The notes below the pieces were generated by a model that saw only the letters and a list, made by a program, of their open reading frames with translations, searched no databases and had not been told where the DNA came from. From assembly GCA_002812745.2 (NCBI GenBank), contig NCSJ02000040.1, positions 124,001 through 188,000 on the forward strand: a stretch of 64,000 nt of DNA, in the 5' to 3' direction. Positions 35,323 through 46,738 of this stretch are shown here, piece after piece. The translations under genes were made by a program, and so were the position numbers. The stretch's first letter is position 1. Every line of letters begins with the position of its first letter. The stretch is from Scytalidium lignicola (Eukaryota; Ascomycota; Leotiomycetes).

Positions 35323-36222
35323 TTACTCTACGAACGTTGCTTTGAACCCCAGAAACTCCTCCACACTATCAGGCTCGAAAACTTTTCTTTCCTCTCCAAG
35401 AATGCTTTCTTTAGTATTGAAGCATTCTTCCACTGTGCGTATATTCTGAGGACCACTCACTGTCCCCAATGCCATTCTCCCAATCGAGTACGCGCCAAGA
35501 CTGAATATCTTTCCAGTAATATCATTATTTTCGTGCGACAGGGCTAATATCATAGGAACATTTGATTCCCCGGTGTATTTCTGTTGGTATTCTTCCTGCT
35601 GCTCTTTACGAAGGTCCTTGATGAAATCAGAACCTAGTTTTGAGAAAGCACACGGTGCTGCGCAATTGACGGTTATCCCATAAGGTGCTCCTTCTAGTGC
35701 CAAAGTTTTGTTGACCCCGACAAGGGCACCCTTTGAGAGTACATATGCAGATGCATTTCTCATACCGAAGATTGAATCCGATGTGAAATTCACCACTCGT
35801 CCGTACTTTTGTTTCTTGAAGTGAGGCCAAGCATGGTGAATCAGTGACATAGGGCCGATGGCGTTTACTTCCAGAATTTTGCGAAACACATCGGGCGTCA
35901 GGTCCTCGATGGGGGCATAGTGGGTGATTGCTGCTGTATTGATGAGAACGTCTATCCGGCCGAACTTGTCAATAGCGGTATCAATTATTTTCTTGCCTTC
36001 CGTAACGCTATTGGAATCCGCGACAGCCGAAAATCCCATTTTGCGAATATCATGTACTAGTTCTTCGGATAGAAGTTTGGAATTTCCCTGTCCATAAGGT
36101 GAGCCTCCAAGATCATTCACAACAACATTTGCTCCAACTTTGGCAAAGGCGATAGAAATAGCACGTCCAAGAGCTCCTGCGCCTCCAGTAACAATAACGG
36201 TTCGTTTAGCAAATGATAACAT
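35323..36222 (-). CDS. MFE-2/HSD17B4-like single-domain SDR, 299 aa
   Basis: Single exon. The sequence TGGAGALGRAISIAFAKVGA followed by VVVNDLGGSPYGQG is the mark of the (3R)-hydroxyacyl-CoA dehydrogenase unit of peroxisomal multifunctional enzyme type 2. INTAAI takes the place of NNAGI, and the active site is SAYVLSKGALVG. In MFE-2 this unit is repeated and fused to a hydratase; here it stands alone and the C-terminus (EERKVFEPDSVEEFLGF) is the usual end of one repeat. No SKL-type peroxisome signal is at the C-terminus (FVE). Probably a free-standing acyl or hydroxysteroid-type dehydrogenase. Confidence 0.88.
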   Translation of the reverse strand: MLSFAKRTVIVTGGAGALGRAISIAFAKVGANVVVNDLGGSPYGQGNSKLLSEELVHDIRKMGFSAVADSNSVTEGKKIIDTAIDKFGRIDVLINTAAITHYAPIEDLTPDVFRKILEVNAIGPMSLIHHAWPHFKKQKYGRVVNFTSDSIFGMRNASAYVLSKGALVGVNKTLALEGAPYGITVNCAAPCAFSKLGSDFIKDLRKEQQEEYQQKYTGESNVPMILALSHENNDITGKIFSLGAYSIGRMALGTVSGPQNIRTVEECFNTKESILGEERKVFEPDSVEEFLGFKATFVE

Positions 36223-36675
36223 GTTGCTCTTGAGTTTGACCTATGGCACTCCAATAACTAAATATGGATCTTGTTTGGTGATGTGTATGGATTCTTCAAG
36301 CAGATAATCTTGGCCGGGACATGATCTGATATAAGATCCATTGCTCTTTTAATGGAATTTATTAGAGAATTTTAATCTATTAATTATGTAAGATTACCAA
36401 ATCTTAAGTCGTCTAGTGTGTTGGAATGTAATAACGGGCTTGATCACGGACAATAGATTTCTCCTGAAACTACGAAAAAAATGGCTAACTTATAGTGGGA
36501 AATGTACGTTGTATCTCCCGCACCTATACGGAGGTCGCGGTAATAGTAACAGGATTTACGCCAAGCCACTAATTGCTACTAGTAGCCTTTAGCACTGTGC
36601 AAGTTTAGCGATAATCCCGCTAGTATTGTGTGCGCCATTGGATGTTACAGGCCTTTTAGTGAGTGAGATGCCTGA

Positions 36676-36699
36676 AGTGCCCTATAATTATAGGGCACT
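36676..36699. repeat. 24-nt perfect palindrome
   Basis: AGTGCCCTATAA followed directly by its complement. Related half-sites (CTATAGGGCA near 36722) occur close by. Confidence 0.8.
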
Positions 36700-37119
36700 A
36701 ACAGCCTGACGGCCGCCGAAACTATAGGGCATTTCTGGCGCCAAATAATTAGCGCCTTAGCATAAATCCCATTACATATTACCGCGACATCCGTATGTGA
36801 GTATCGATAATTAGACGCTTGACTCTCGTTTGCTAATGTGCTTTTATCTCCAACCGTGGTTCCTTGTGCCCAATTAGGAAAATGCACTCCTTGGCGAGAC
36901 AACTTGCCTCGGCGCCTACACAAACAAATCTATTCTCTATATTACCGGAACCTCCGTAACCTCCTAGTGGGACTAGAATTGATTTTCACTAAATTCGCAT
37001 CTTTATTAGTAATCTTTAGATAAATGTGTACATATGAAAGCTTTAACGTAATTCCCAGTCCACCCGGCCACCCTGTCCGCCCGTCACCCCTAATAGTTAT
37101 GTAAGAGTCGTTACGTAAT

Positions 37120-37219
37120 GGTGGTGGTGCAAAGCTATTGCTTAGGGCTACTCCTTACTACCCGATTAGGACTAGCGTACATGTGACCGGTCAAACCTTC
37201 ACGTGACTAGCTACCAACA
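37120..37219 (-). mobile_element. degraded family-3 solo-LTR-like remnant
   Basis: In reverse complement it starts TGTTGGTAGCTAGTCACGTG and runs through a CACATGTACGCTAGTCC block. This corresponds to the left half of the copies at 25018 and 44719. The other end is not identifiable. Confidence 0.55.
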
Positions 37220-37307
37220 GTTGCCAAGATGAACATGAAGCGAAGGATTGTATATGACACTATTTAACAGTAGAATCGTATATCTTTATCTAGTTCTCTA
37301 TAGCCAA

Positions 37308-40093
37308 TTACAAATGACCCGGGCTTGGTGGTAAATCTCCAGTATCCCAAACCGTCGCATTCGGACCCATCACAAATTCAAGTTTGCCACCGGAAGCAAT
37401 ATCACTGTGTGATAGCCAGCTCTTGTTCCATTTCTTTCCATTGACTTTCAAGCTTTGCACATAAAAGCTCTCCTCTGACAACCCCTCTGCTATGATGTGT
37501 AGGGGTTTATTGCCAATACTAACAGTGATATCGCTGAACCATGGCGCCAAGATCAAATAAACAGGTTGAGTGACAACCGGGTACAATCCAAGCATTTGCC
37601 AGATCATCCAGCTGTCAACAGCTCCAGCATCGCTGTTGCCAGGTAGGCCATTCGCGGTTGCAAAATAGTTGATGTCGATGTTTTGCCTTGATTGGGCAAC
37701 AGATTTAAACTGTCTACCCGGAAGATAGTTGTATATGAAAGGAGTAAAAAAGCTGGGCTCATTTCCTATATTTGAAATTACAGTCAGTTCAATTTCTCGG
37801 TCTTCAATTTGGAATTTTACTTACCCGGATTATAAAGCGATGTACCGGAAGCCACACCTACACCTAGATCTGCTGTACGCAGATTTGGCACGAACATTAA
37901 ATCAAGACGCTTCTCAGCCTTCTCAGGTCCGCCCATGTAACTGATAAGAGATTCTATATCAAAAGGAACAGTCCAGGTATACTCTATGGAGCAGTTAGCC
38001 AAGGAGTATTCAATAAAGAAAACTTAGAACGAGATTACCCCATATTAACCCTTCGGTGGTATAATCGGTATCTTGTGGACCAACAGTGATTAATGAACCA
38101 TTTGCTGCTCGAGGTCCAAGGAATCCAGAAGTGTTATATTGAGATATGTCGGGATTCCATAAGTTTTTCCAATTGCTGACAACCGTGTCAGTTACACTAA
38201 ATCCTCTGGGAACAAAATTGGACTTACGAAGATCGAGTAAGATATTTGTGATAATCCTGAGGTGCAAGCTCTTTGGCTACTTGACTTAGAGCAAAGTCAT
38301 TGAGTGAATATTCTACCGTCCGGCTGACGCTGGAAGAGAAATTCGGAGTCACATAGCCATAATCAATCCAGTCTGGTAACCCACAACGTCCTTCTGCATT
38401 GGCGCAAGTAGGATCATCAGGATCATGATTCGGTGGCGGTGTAACCTCTGCGTTTGTTTTCATTGCATTATAACCGTCACGCCAATTGATTGGTCCTCGC
38501 ATACCTTTTACAAAGGCATCTGCCAATACATTGTCGCTGTTGCTACCCCCTTGAACTTTACCATTGTAGTTACCACTACGAGCATCCGGCATAAAGCCTA
38601 CATGACGCCAGATATCGATGAGCGCACGAATCATATCCATTGCTCTTGATGGCTGTACCAGCAAGTAAAAGCTGTTGAGACACCGAAAGGTGTCCCATAA
38701 GGTGTAGAAATCATCGTAATACGGTTCAGTAGAGTTCCAGTCAGGATTCTCCCCGGTTCTGTCTGATGGCATTTGGTGTGCACGATATAGTGCCGAATAG
38801 AACATCGTCAACCGGGTAGTGTTCGATGTCTCTGTGGTGGTGATCTTGCTGAGAACATCTTGATTCCACTCTTTTTTGGCTGCATCTACTGTGTCATTGA
38901 GCGTCCAAGACCCAATCTCTTGTTTAGCAAAATTGCAGGCCTTTTCAACTGATATGAATGACACACCCAGCTTTGACTTGATCTGCGAAGAACCGGGGCC
39001 AAATTTAAAAACCGCGCCGACTCGATTTGCCCGATCGTCACCTTCTGGCCCGCCTTGAATTCCGAATCCGCTGCTGAATGTGACTTGGGTCTCAGTAGTT
39101 GGTGGGGTGGTGGGATCGTTCCAAGGCCCAGAGAAATATTGGAAGCTGTCAGGAGTCGAGTCAAAATAGTTGCAGAAATAGATTTTGTAGTCCGATCCTA
39201 GGTATAACACATTAGCATAAACCCCATTTTCTTAACTGGTAAAATTTCGCTAGAAATGGGTTGTAATCGAGCTGGATACAAGCACTCACCCTCCCCCCAG
39301 GCGACTCCACCACCACCCCATCCACCTCTCCAAACGCCCCATCCTTCATAATAGGCCCCTCCATCACGCACTACAAGCTGGCCATTACTGTAAGTTTGTG
39401 ATTTGACAAATTCGGCACTGATCCCCGATGGCAGATTATGAGACACGTCAACTAGGACAATGCGATCACCTGTAGATGGGTACGTGTACTGGATGAATCC
39501 AGCGTGTCGTGTCGCTGCCAGTTCAACGGTTACGCCATTGGCAAGGTCTATCTGTAATATCCGACTGAAGCGCGGTCATGGCTTGTCCGCGGCTGCATAT
39601 ATGTAGTATTGTCCAAAACATTTACTCCATCGAGTGTTGTAAGTGGCATATGTCCAACCACACCTTACTTGGAACCACCACCAATTCCACATTCGTGGAA
39701 GCATGTAAAGGCAGTAAGTGACAGGCGTTAGTTTCAGTTTGTAAACCGGCCAAGGTAAGGTTTCAAAGCTGGAAAATGGGCTATACGGACCATTTCCATC
39801 TGGCGTGTACCCAGCAAAGGGATTGGTTGTCTGGTCAAGCTCGTTTGTATCTGGTCAAGCTCGTTTGTATCTGGTCCAAGTTTCACAACGCCGAATGGCA
39901 GCCCAGCACCTGGAAACGTATCACCAGAATTAGCACCACTGTTTGCCACAGGTCCCTCAGTGCCAATGAATGGGTCAACATAGATTGTCAAGTCCTGAGG
40001 AGCAGATGGCGCAGGTCTTGCAACCACAATTGTACTACAAAGAAGCAGCAGTGCAGTCCCACGAGAAGCACTGCGAGCTGAGCTCAAAATCAT
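37308..40093 (-). pseudogene. disrupted GH92 alpha-mannosidase
   Basis: The start has a secretory signal (TALLLLCSTIVVARP) and then DPFIGTEGP and FPGAGLPFGVVKLGPDTNE, the GH92 N-domain. A 20-bp tandem duplication (39831-39870) throws the frame. Further lesions are a TAA at 39665-39667 within GGGSK-stop-GVV and a 1-nt shift near 39550. Downstream the catalytic domain is intact, with introns at 39198-39289, 38176-38227, 37984-38038 and 37766-37824; landmarks are FYSALYRAHQMPSD, TLWDTFRCLNSFYLL, GNEPSFFTPFIYNYLPGRQ and GLPGNSDAGAVDSWMIWQML. The active enzyme would be a secreted calcium-dependent exo-alpha-1,2-mannosidase. A TATAAAT lies about 80 nt upstream of the start. Three independent lesions in 300 nt favour a true pseudogene. 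Confidence 0.85.
39831..39870. repeat. 20-bp perfect tandem duplication in GH92
   Basis: CTGGTCAAGCTCGTTTGTAT occurs twice back to back. Removing one copy restores the frame GPDTNELDQTTNPFAGYTPDG. Confidence 0.9.
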
Positions 40094-41159
40094 GGCGAAT
40101 TGGAGCGACAGAACAAATTCTGCTACAGCTAGGACTACATATCATGCTTGCAAATTATCGGAGGGGGCGGCGATGCATTTATATCTAATGAACAACTCCA
40201 ATTGAGCTAATCCCCTCCCCCAGAAACGTATATGGACAGGGAAGATCAACGGAGAGAATATCGGTCAAAACATCATGAGGCTCCAGCAAAAAACNAAAAA
40301 AAAGGGCGGACATGACATGATGCAATGCTCGTAAATACGCTATAACACACCTTGGGCGCGAACCCCTTGCAGCATGGAATGAATCGTTTACGATAAGATT
40401 TATTAAAAGTAGGCCAGTCTAACTGTAAGAGCATCGATTATAGACTCACGTAAGGATACTTTGAGAGACTTGAACAATACAGTTGCTGGAATCTCCGTAC
40501 ACTTTGGCCCACTCAAAGACCGGCTAAACAAGTAATCCTTTCCGACTGTCTAGATCGCTTCTTCGCCCCTTACCTTGAAAAGGTTGATCAGCAGGAAAGG
40601 TTGCCGCTTAAGGTGATATTTATGATCGGATAACAATACCTAGATTGTCAAGTCCGGGGTAATGATCAACACTTCCCCACGCTGTTGTGGATATGGGAGA
40701 AAATCCATCACGGGGTAATGAGTACCAATGATTTAGTAAATATTTACAGCTGCCTTTCTCAGCATGAATGCGAGAAATTAACTGCCGGTTGCTTTAGTTT
40801 CATTGTTGTGGTAAAAGCACCCGTCTCTATAAGAATGGTCCTTCACGTAAATGATATTGCATTTTCAATTACACGTAGCGCTTGTGATAGACAAGTCGAA
40901 TTTATAAATCGGTTAGAAACATCGGGCATAGTCAAATAGCGAGAAGGGTAGCTTTCCCCTCATGTATTTGCTATAATGTCACTTTAATTTTGCAACAATT
41001 ACTCGTAACACTAGAAAAATATTGTTCGCGGTTTAAAGATTTGTTCCTGGCTTGGCTATACGCATCAGAATAGTTGAGAAAATTACCTATAAAGGGCTAG
41101 ACATAAATTCCATCATATTAATTTCGACTATTTCTTAGCCAGGACCCTACCATTCCGAT
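40094..41159. other. intergenic, no gene supported
   Basis: Upstream of the GH92 remnant and 3' of the GH95 remnant. An N beside an A run at 40294. The plus-strand frame 40685-40939 has no recognisable domain. Confidence 0.35.
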
Positions 41160-42185
41160 TAGCCACCACCAACGGTAACCTGCGAGCAGTAAGTCTGGCC
41201 TGGGTAACGCTGCCCGTAGCATCCTAGGAGTAGTAGTCTATGCTCCCATCTCCACGAAGTCTCAAACCTTTAACTGACCCTCCTCCCCACGCACTGTCTA
41301 TAAACCTGTTAGCATATAATTCTCGATTAGGGTAATTATAAACAATAACACAGCTTACCCCGTGTGCCCAAATATATTTACATTACTGAATGCTACCCAT
41401 CCATTCACATTGTATAAGAGTTTTGCAGTTTCCGAACCGCGTGGAACCCACGTATTCTGCATGTAATCCCACAAAGGACCCATTAGATCTCCTAAGCCCA
41501 TCATTTCGGTGTGCCAGTGGTTCCTGCACAAAGATGTTAGTCAAAGTTGAGGAAGAAAACATTTAGAACTGCCTTTCCACAATGGGTTACAGTAGTATAT
41601 TTGAAGGTTTACGTCGATATGGTAATCTGAGCTCCACGCAGGATTGACGGAGGGTGCCCATTTTCCTTCCAAATTAGGAGGTAGTGAACCAGGGCGCTAC
41701 AATACGATGAAGAGGTACCGTGAATAATCAGTAATCAAGGCATCTACGAAAGGATGACCTTCAGACGTCAAATAGTTGTTCATTAGCGTAGTGGTGTCAA
41801 CATTTGCTGATCCTTTTGTGTCAGGAAGGTCGAGCGTAAGTTGATTAAACCACAGCTGATAGTCCTGCATATGAGCCTTCAGTATTGTGTTATATGGCTT
41901 TTCCGCTGCCTTGCCAAGATTCGAAACAATGCTTGGATATGGATCAGTTCCCTTAAATGAAAAGTTGTTTGCTCGGTCGCCCTTGGTCCGGTCGTAGTTT
42001 GTGCCAGCGCTGCTCAGAAGTAACAAAGATTTTGAATGTCCCCGGGGAATCAATAGTTCATTTGCTGGTGTGCAACTGGGTTTGACTGTACCGGTAGTGA
42101 TGGCTTGGACTTGGACGTCAAAAACCATACCAATTTCTCCCATTCCAACATTTGCTTGAGTTTGTCCGTGGAGTCGTACACTAGC
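41160..42185 (-). pseudogene. truncated GH95 alpha-L-fucosidase remnant
   Basis: The minus strand encodes RLHGQTQANVG then GMVFDVQVQ, SLLLLSSAGTNYDR and LPPNLEGKWA with NPAWSSDYHIDVNLQ, all GH95 landmarks. A TAG at 41697-41699 interrupts YLFIV-RPGSLPPN. The segment WHTEMMGLGDLMGPLWDYMQ and WVPRGSETAKLLYNVNGWV follows after a short intron-like gap, then GNVNIFGHTG. It jumps almost directly to a C-terminal piece WGGGSVKGLRLRGDG, so the region encoding the acid/base part is deleted. The first ~250 residues are also missing. The gene is dead; it lies tail-to-head with the intact GH27. Confidence 0.78.
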
Positions 42186-42312
42186 TGAGGAACAAGATGA
42201 GTTTGAGCTAGGTAACTGCTACGTGTATTTAAGTATCTCCTATTTTAACTACAGAAATCGACTCTAACAACAAAACATTTTCACATTTGACTCATAAATT
42301 AACCCAAATACC

Positions 42313-44178
42313 TTATAAGGACCTTGTCAAATGGAGCAGCTGCGAAGCACCCTCATCTAAATAAGCAGTGTAAGATTTCGATACAAGGGTAGAGTTACCC
42401 TCCCAGATATCAGTGAAAATCCACCTGCGGCCCGAAATTCCTAAGTCCTCGAGAGACACAGTCAAGTTCTGAATACCGGCGAGTTTGGTGCCGAAACCAC
42501 CAGATCCCTCATCTGGACCATAGTTGGCGACTAGGACGTAAGCTTCCTCATCTGATGGCCCGCCAATCCAGGCTTGCAGCTGCTGGGCAAGATTGTTACC
42601 TGTGCCAGGATTACGAGGTTGCATGGGGTACTGGGCGAAGTAGTTGGCGGCGGTGATGGATTGTGCGCTAGTGAGCAGCTTAGAGCCCAATGTGTCAATC
42701 TGCGTCATGTCGCCACCGATGATCAGGTTGGCGGCGGCTCCAAGCCAGTGATTCATAACAGTCGTACGCTTGATGTCGTTCACACCAGCGAGAGCCTCTG
42801 CATTGGCCGTGAAAACGTTATCCAAATCGGGGTAAATGGTCAGGGGCACATTGCGCTGCGCTTGAAGTCCGATGTACTGGCGGTAGTTGTCAATGGCACG
42901 TTGGCCAACGGACCAAGCCATGAGAGTATTGGTGCCGTAGTTGTCGAGATCCTGGTCAGTTCGCATCGATTCCCCCACGTCGCTCCAGATAGGTAAATAG
43001 GTCTCGTTGCGGCAGAGCTTCCATGACAAATCCAGACGCATTTGTCGACGAGAGTTCTTGATGGCATTCAAATACATCTTGGCGGCGGCGGAATTGTCGC
43101 ACACCAGGTTGGCTCCATTGCTGGGACTTCCAGGGGTCAGGTAGTCCAGCTTGATCAAGTCGACTCCCCACTCCGCCCACTGCTCGACCACCGAGTTGTG
43201 CCACTCTTGCACGCCTTTCTTGGTGAAGTCGAAGTCACAGAAGATCTCGTCATTATTACCATTCCAGAGATCGCCAACCTTGAGGTTTGTGCCCTTGACC
43301 GTCTTGTTCTGCGCGGAGCAAGGGACGCCGGGAATAACGTACACGCCTAACTTCAGGCCCCTTGTGTGCAGCCATGATGCGAGCTCGGGAAGGTTGAATC
43401 GAGTTGAGTTGTAGATAATCCGGCCGTAGTCATCGACCTCGGTGAGCGATTGCCAGCCCGAGTCCAGACTACAGTAGTCGTAGCCAGCTTGTCTGAACTT
43501 GTTCTGGGCGAGCACGCCGCACTGAGTCTTGACGAATTGTTCGGTATAGTAGAGACCAGACTGTCCGGCGAATGATGGGACCACCGCTGAGCCGTTCTGG
43601 AGCGCCTGGACACCGTATGTGTTCCAACCCTTGGCAGGAGAGCGGAACCCATTGGCGGTTCTGGTAGTCTTCAAGACTTTGAGCGGGCCACCAGAGTTGG
43701 GGTTTGGTTGAGGATAGCACTCGGAAAGAGAAGAGTCGCGATTCTGAATGCAGAACGGCGGGTTCTTGGTGGGCACCACGTCGGTGCTGCTGGGATCTGT
43801 GGTGTAGCAACTCTCGCTGATAGAAATCCAGTACCACTGGTTGTCGCTAAAGCCCCAAGTGCCCGAGGTCTGTCCTCCCAGGATACATAAGTCTACGATA
43901 TCCTGGATGGCAATAACGGCATCATTGTTCTGGCTCGAGCCGGTGGCCTGGAGATTAGCTTCTTGTTGCATAGAGACGTCGCCAGTGGCAGAATTGCAGT
44001 TTAGCTGAGTGGCATTGGCTTCGAACTGAGCCGCACAGCTCTGAATGGAGTTGTAGCATGCCCGTGTAAGATTGCGCGTGCCGGGAGTATATGTGTCTCC
44101 ACCGCACTGGGTTTGTGCAGCTGCTGGGCGAACGACTGCCGCCGCCGCGAGCGTGACAAGCAGGACACTTGAGATCAT
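42313..44178 (-). CDS. secreted GH27 alpha-galactosidase, 621 aa
   Basis: Single exon. I start at 44178 because MISSVLLVTLAAAAVVRP with PAAAQ is a clear signal peptide; the frame remains open 52 codons further upstream without secretory character. The N-terminal ~200 residues are a Cys-rich domain seen in large fungal GH27 enzymes. The catalytic barrel runs from AKGWNTYG through YDYCSLDSGW, the nucleophile in DLIKLDYL (Asp about 344) and the acid/base in WSDVGESMRTD. A beta-sandwich end follows. It hydrolyses terminal alpha-1,6-galactose from galactomannan or raffinose-type sugars. Its GC content is higher than the flanks and it is intact between two dead glycosidases. A TATA-like ATAAATAG lies ~80 bp upstream. 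Confidence 0.93.
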   Translation of the reverse strand: MISSVLLVTLAAAAVVRPAAAQTQCGGDTYTPGTRNLTRACYNSIQSCAAQFEANATQLNCNSATGDVSMQQEANLQATGSSQNNDAVIAIQDIVDLCILGGQTSGTWGFSDNQWYWISISESCYTTDPSSTDVVPTKNPPFCIQNRDSSLSECYPQPNPNSGGPLKVLKTTRTANGFRSPAKGWNTYGVQALQNGSAVVPSFAGQSGLYYTEQFVKTQCGVLAQNKFRQAGYDYCSLDSGWQSLTEVDDYGRIIYNSTRFNLPELASWLHTRGLKLGVYVIPGVPCSAQNKTVKGTNLKVGDLWNGNNDEIFCDFDFTKKGVQEWHNSVVEQWAEWGVDLIKLDYLTPGSPSNGANLVCDNSAAAKMYLNAIKNSRRQMRLDLSWKLCRNETYLPIWSDVGESMRTDQDLDNYGTNTLMAWSVGQRAIDNYRQYIGLQAQRNVPLTIYPDLDNVFTANAEALAGVNDIKRTTVMNHWLGAAANLIIGGDMTQIDTLGSKLLTSAQSITAANYFAQYPMQPRNPGTGNNLAQQLQAWIGGPSDEEAYVLVANYGPDEGSGGFGTKLAGIQNLTVSLEDLGISGRRWIFTDIWEGNSTLVSKSYTAYLDEGASQLLHLTRSL

Positions 44179-44718
44179 GGCTGCCGTGAGGGAACTTTTC
44201 TTGGAAGAGCAACACAACGAACGAAGCACACGGCCATGACTGCTTGCAGCTCTTCTATTTATGCTTCTGTGTTTCCTCGACCGCCTCAACCCGCCTTCCC
44301 CATTGTATCCAGCTTGCGGTGAGATTCCCGGCACATTTAATTTTAGCTCTTAGAAGTCCATCACGTGTGGCGGCGTGAGATTCCTTCGAGGTCATATTTT
44401 CCGGGAGCCCTGGACAAGTGGGATATCTACAAAACGGTTAGTCGTTCGGTCAAAATGTCGGGATACGAGCAACTTGTGGAGTATGGTCTCCATAGTTCGT
44501 ACGACTTTACGGGGTTTTCAGAATGCGGGGATGCTTGAATGCGAACTAGCCAGGGGAAACAAACATGCGCTAGAAGTTGACAGAACAGTTAATTGCTGTA
44601 GCAAACTATCATACTGAAGAATCTCAAATGTAAGGGGTTTAAGCTATGGGGAAATGGAACGCTCTCCTGTGTGTATTTTCGGGCCTTGTCAGCGAGAACA
44701 TTCGGGAAACATAATTAC
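44179..44718. promoter_or_regulatory. GH27 upstream region
   Basis: Holds the TATA-like element near 44255 and no other gene. The leader includes an open extension of the GH27 frame to 44334. Confidence 0.4.
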
Positions 44719-44910
44719 TGTTGGTGGACTAGTCACGTGCGGAGGCGATCAGTCACATGTTAGCTAGTCCAAATTAGGTGGTGAGGGACTGTACCTTAAG
44801 CTACATCCGTACAACTCCACACCGCCTTCACAATTAATCAACCATCAAACACGACTAGTATATCACCCATAAAGTGACCTACTACGTGTGATATCGGTAG
44901 TGTACCGGCA
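44719..44910 (+). mobile_element. family-3 solo-LTR-like/MITE element, 192 bp
   Basis: Starts TGTTGGTGGACTAGTCACG and ends GGTAGTGTACCGGCA. It shares ACTAGTATATCACCCATAAA and ACTACGT blocks with 25018-25190. Flanks ATTAC and TTAAT are not an exact duplication. Confidence 0.78.
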
Positions 44911-45107
44911 TTAATATTTAGGTCCGCTTGGTTCACATATGTGACGTTAGAGGAAATTAAGTGATAATGGCAATTGTACCCTGTTCTAACTCTCTTTGTT
45001 ATATGATGTTATATACTGTACCTTATTTTATATTCCAGAATGAATATACAACATTGACCTTGAAAAAGCTGTATGCCAAACAACATGCACCTATGATTGT
45101 CAGCGTC

Positions 45108-46738
45108 CTAAATCTTCGCGGATGTCCTTCGGATATGATCGTCGTATCTTAAATATGCACCAAGTAGAACTTGAGCACCGGAAGCACAGCTAGAGTAGAG
45201 AGAAAAAGTCAGTACGCCATTTTGGATACACTTTACAAAGGGTTCTTATCTATGATTAAGAGACTTGTGAATAACTTACTCTTCAGGTCTTGAGTACTCC
45301 GCCGGATTGTGAGAAATGCCATCTCGACAGCGGACAAAGATCATGGCCGTCGGCACTTTTCTTCTCGTATACACGCTATCGTGGCCTGCGCCGCTCACCA
45401 ACTCCATCTCACAGCCGATTGACTTCGCGGAATCTCGCACGCAGCTAACCATCGTCTGGTCAAAAGAGATAGCCGGCGAGACCCAAAAGTTGTCAAAAGT
45501 CATCTGAAGACCATGTTCTGCGCATATCTCGTTGAATCGATCATGGCACAACTTTTCAACCAGCTCGACATCACCATCAGTAGGAGCTCGGATGTCTAAG
45601 CCTAACTCGACGTGACCAGAAATAGTATTGATGCTCTGAGGGAGAGAGTTTATGACGGCAATAGTAGCACGGGCTTGTCTCGCGGCAAGGTCGCCAGTCG
45701 TCACAAAGCGGTTTGTCTCAACAATCATCTTCGCGGCGCCGAGGAGAGCATCGCTGCGGCGGTCCATTGGCGTGGTGCCAGTATGCGCTTCACGACCAAC
45801 TATTCCTACGTTGTACCATCTCATGGATTGAACTCCTCTAACAACGGCAGTCGCAGATTCTGCTTGATCGAGCACAGGGCCTTGCTCGATATGCACTTCG
45901 AAATGTGCCAACAGGGGATTAGCTTCAAAAGAACAAGGGGTCGCGCCAAGGAAACCAATTCGTTGAAGCTCTTCCTTCAAAGTTTTACCCTCAGCATCTT
46001 TTCTACTGTGGGCATAATCTACTGTGAACGCTCCACCCCAAACACCCGAGCAGAGCATAGCTGGAGGGAAACGAGCTCCTTCCTCATTGGTCCAGTTCAC
46101 TACAGCTAATGGGGCATATGTAGTAATGTTATGTTGATGAAGAACTTGTAACACCTCCATTGCTGAGATGACACCGAGAATACCATCATATTTACCACCG
46201 GTGGGCTGTGTATCGAGATGCGAACCTAAGCCGATTGGAGGCAGGTTGTTGTTCTGGCCAGGCCGGATGGCAAAGATGTTTCCCATTTCGTCAACCTATG
46301 AGAGGACATAAGGGTTGGTAATTCGTGTATGATATGGACAATTTTCTTTTCAGATTCATACCTTGATATTACAACCGCATTTCTGCGTTTCCAAGATGAA
46401 CCATTCGCGAACTTTCTTGTCATCATCGTTACATGTTAACCGGTCTTAAATGTTATAGCGTTAGTAAAATCGGAGCATATTCCTTACGAGAATTATGTCG
46501 GGAAAGACAACGTGAACGACATACTCATGCCTCCGTCAGGTGTACTGATTTCAAAATCCCAAGTCAGTTGTCTGCAGCTTTTATCCCGGTCCATGCTAAA
46601 CACTTACCTTCCCCACTCACAAGATTCCTCGATCATGGAGTTCACTCGCTGAGCATTAATCTGGAGGCCTGCATATTTGGCTGAAAGGGCTAAGGCTGGC
46701 AGCGTGGTTGCACTGGCAGATTGTCCCACGGCTTCCAT
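45108..46738 (-). CDS. M20-family N-carbamoyl amino acid amidohydrolase / allantoate deiminase-like, 443 aa
   Basis: Five exons (46608-46738, 46525-46544, 46362-46444, 45280-46295, 45108-45189); the second is only 20 nt, yet phases fit and the sum is 1332 nt. Metal-site landmarks: GLGSHLDTQPTGGKYDGILG (His and Asp), TNEEGARFPPAM (Glu-Glu), HFEVHIEQGP (His), and GIVGREAHTGTTPMDRR with GAGHDSVY (second His). The C-terminal exon ends AQVLLGAYLRYD, the usual finish of the family. The protein hydrolyses an N-carbamoyl or ureido group; hydantoin, ureidopropionate or allantoate degradation are candidates. No hydantoinase gene is adjacent. A 10-bp triplet repeat (46771-46800) lies just upstream. Confidence 0.9.

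Larger units (their letters stand above)
36223..37307. other. intergenic with palindromes and a repeat remnant
   Basis: No gene. Holds a perfect 24-nt palindrome at 36676-36699 and, at about 37120-37219, a damaged family-3 repeat; both are listed separately. Confidence 0.4.

Noticed and set aside
30565..36222. Secondary-metabolite cluster (cupin, regulator, SDRs)
   Set aside because: No core synthase, P450, methyltransferase or exporter is present; proximity alone is not enough.
42574..43350. Long plus-strand frames opposite GH27
   Set aside because: Shadows of the GH27 coding frame due to its GC-rich codon use.
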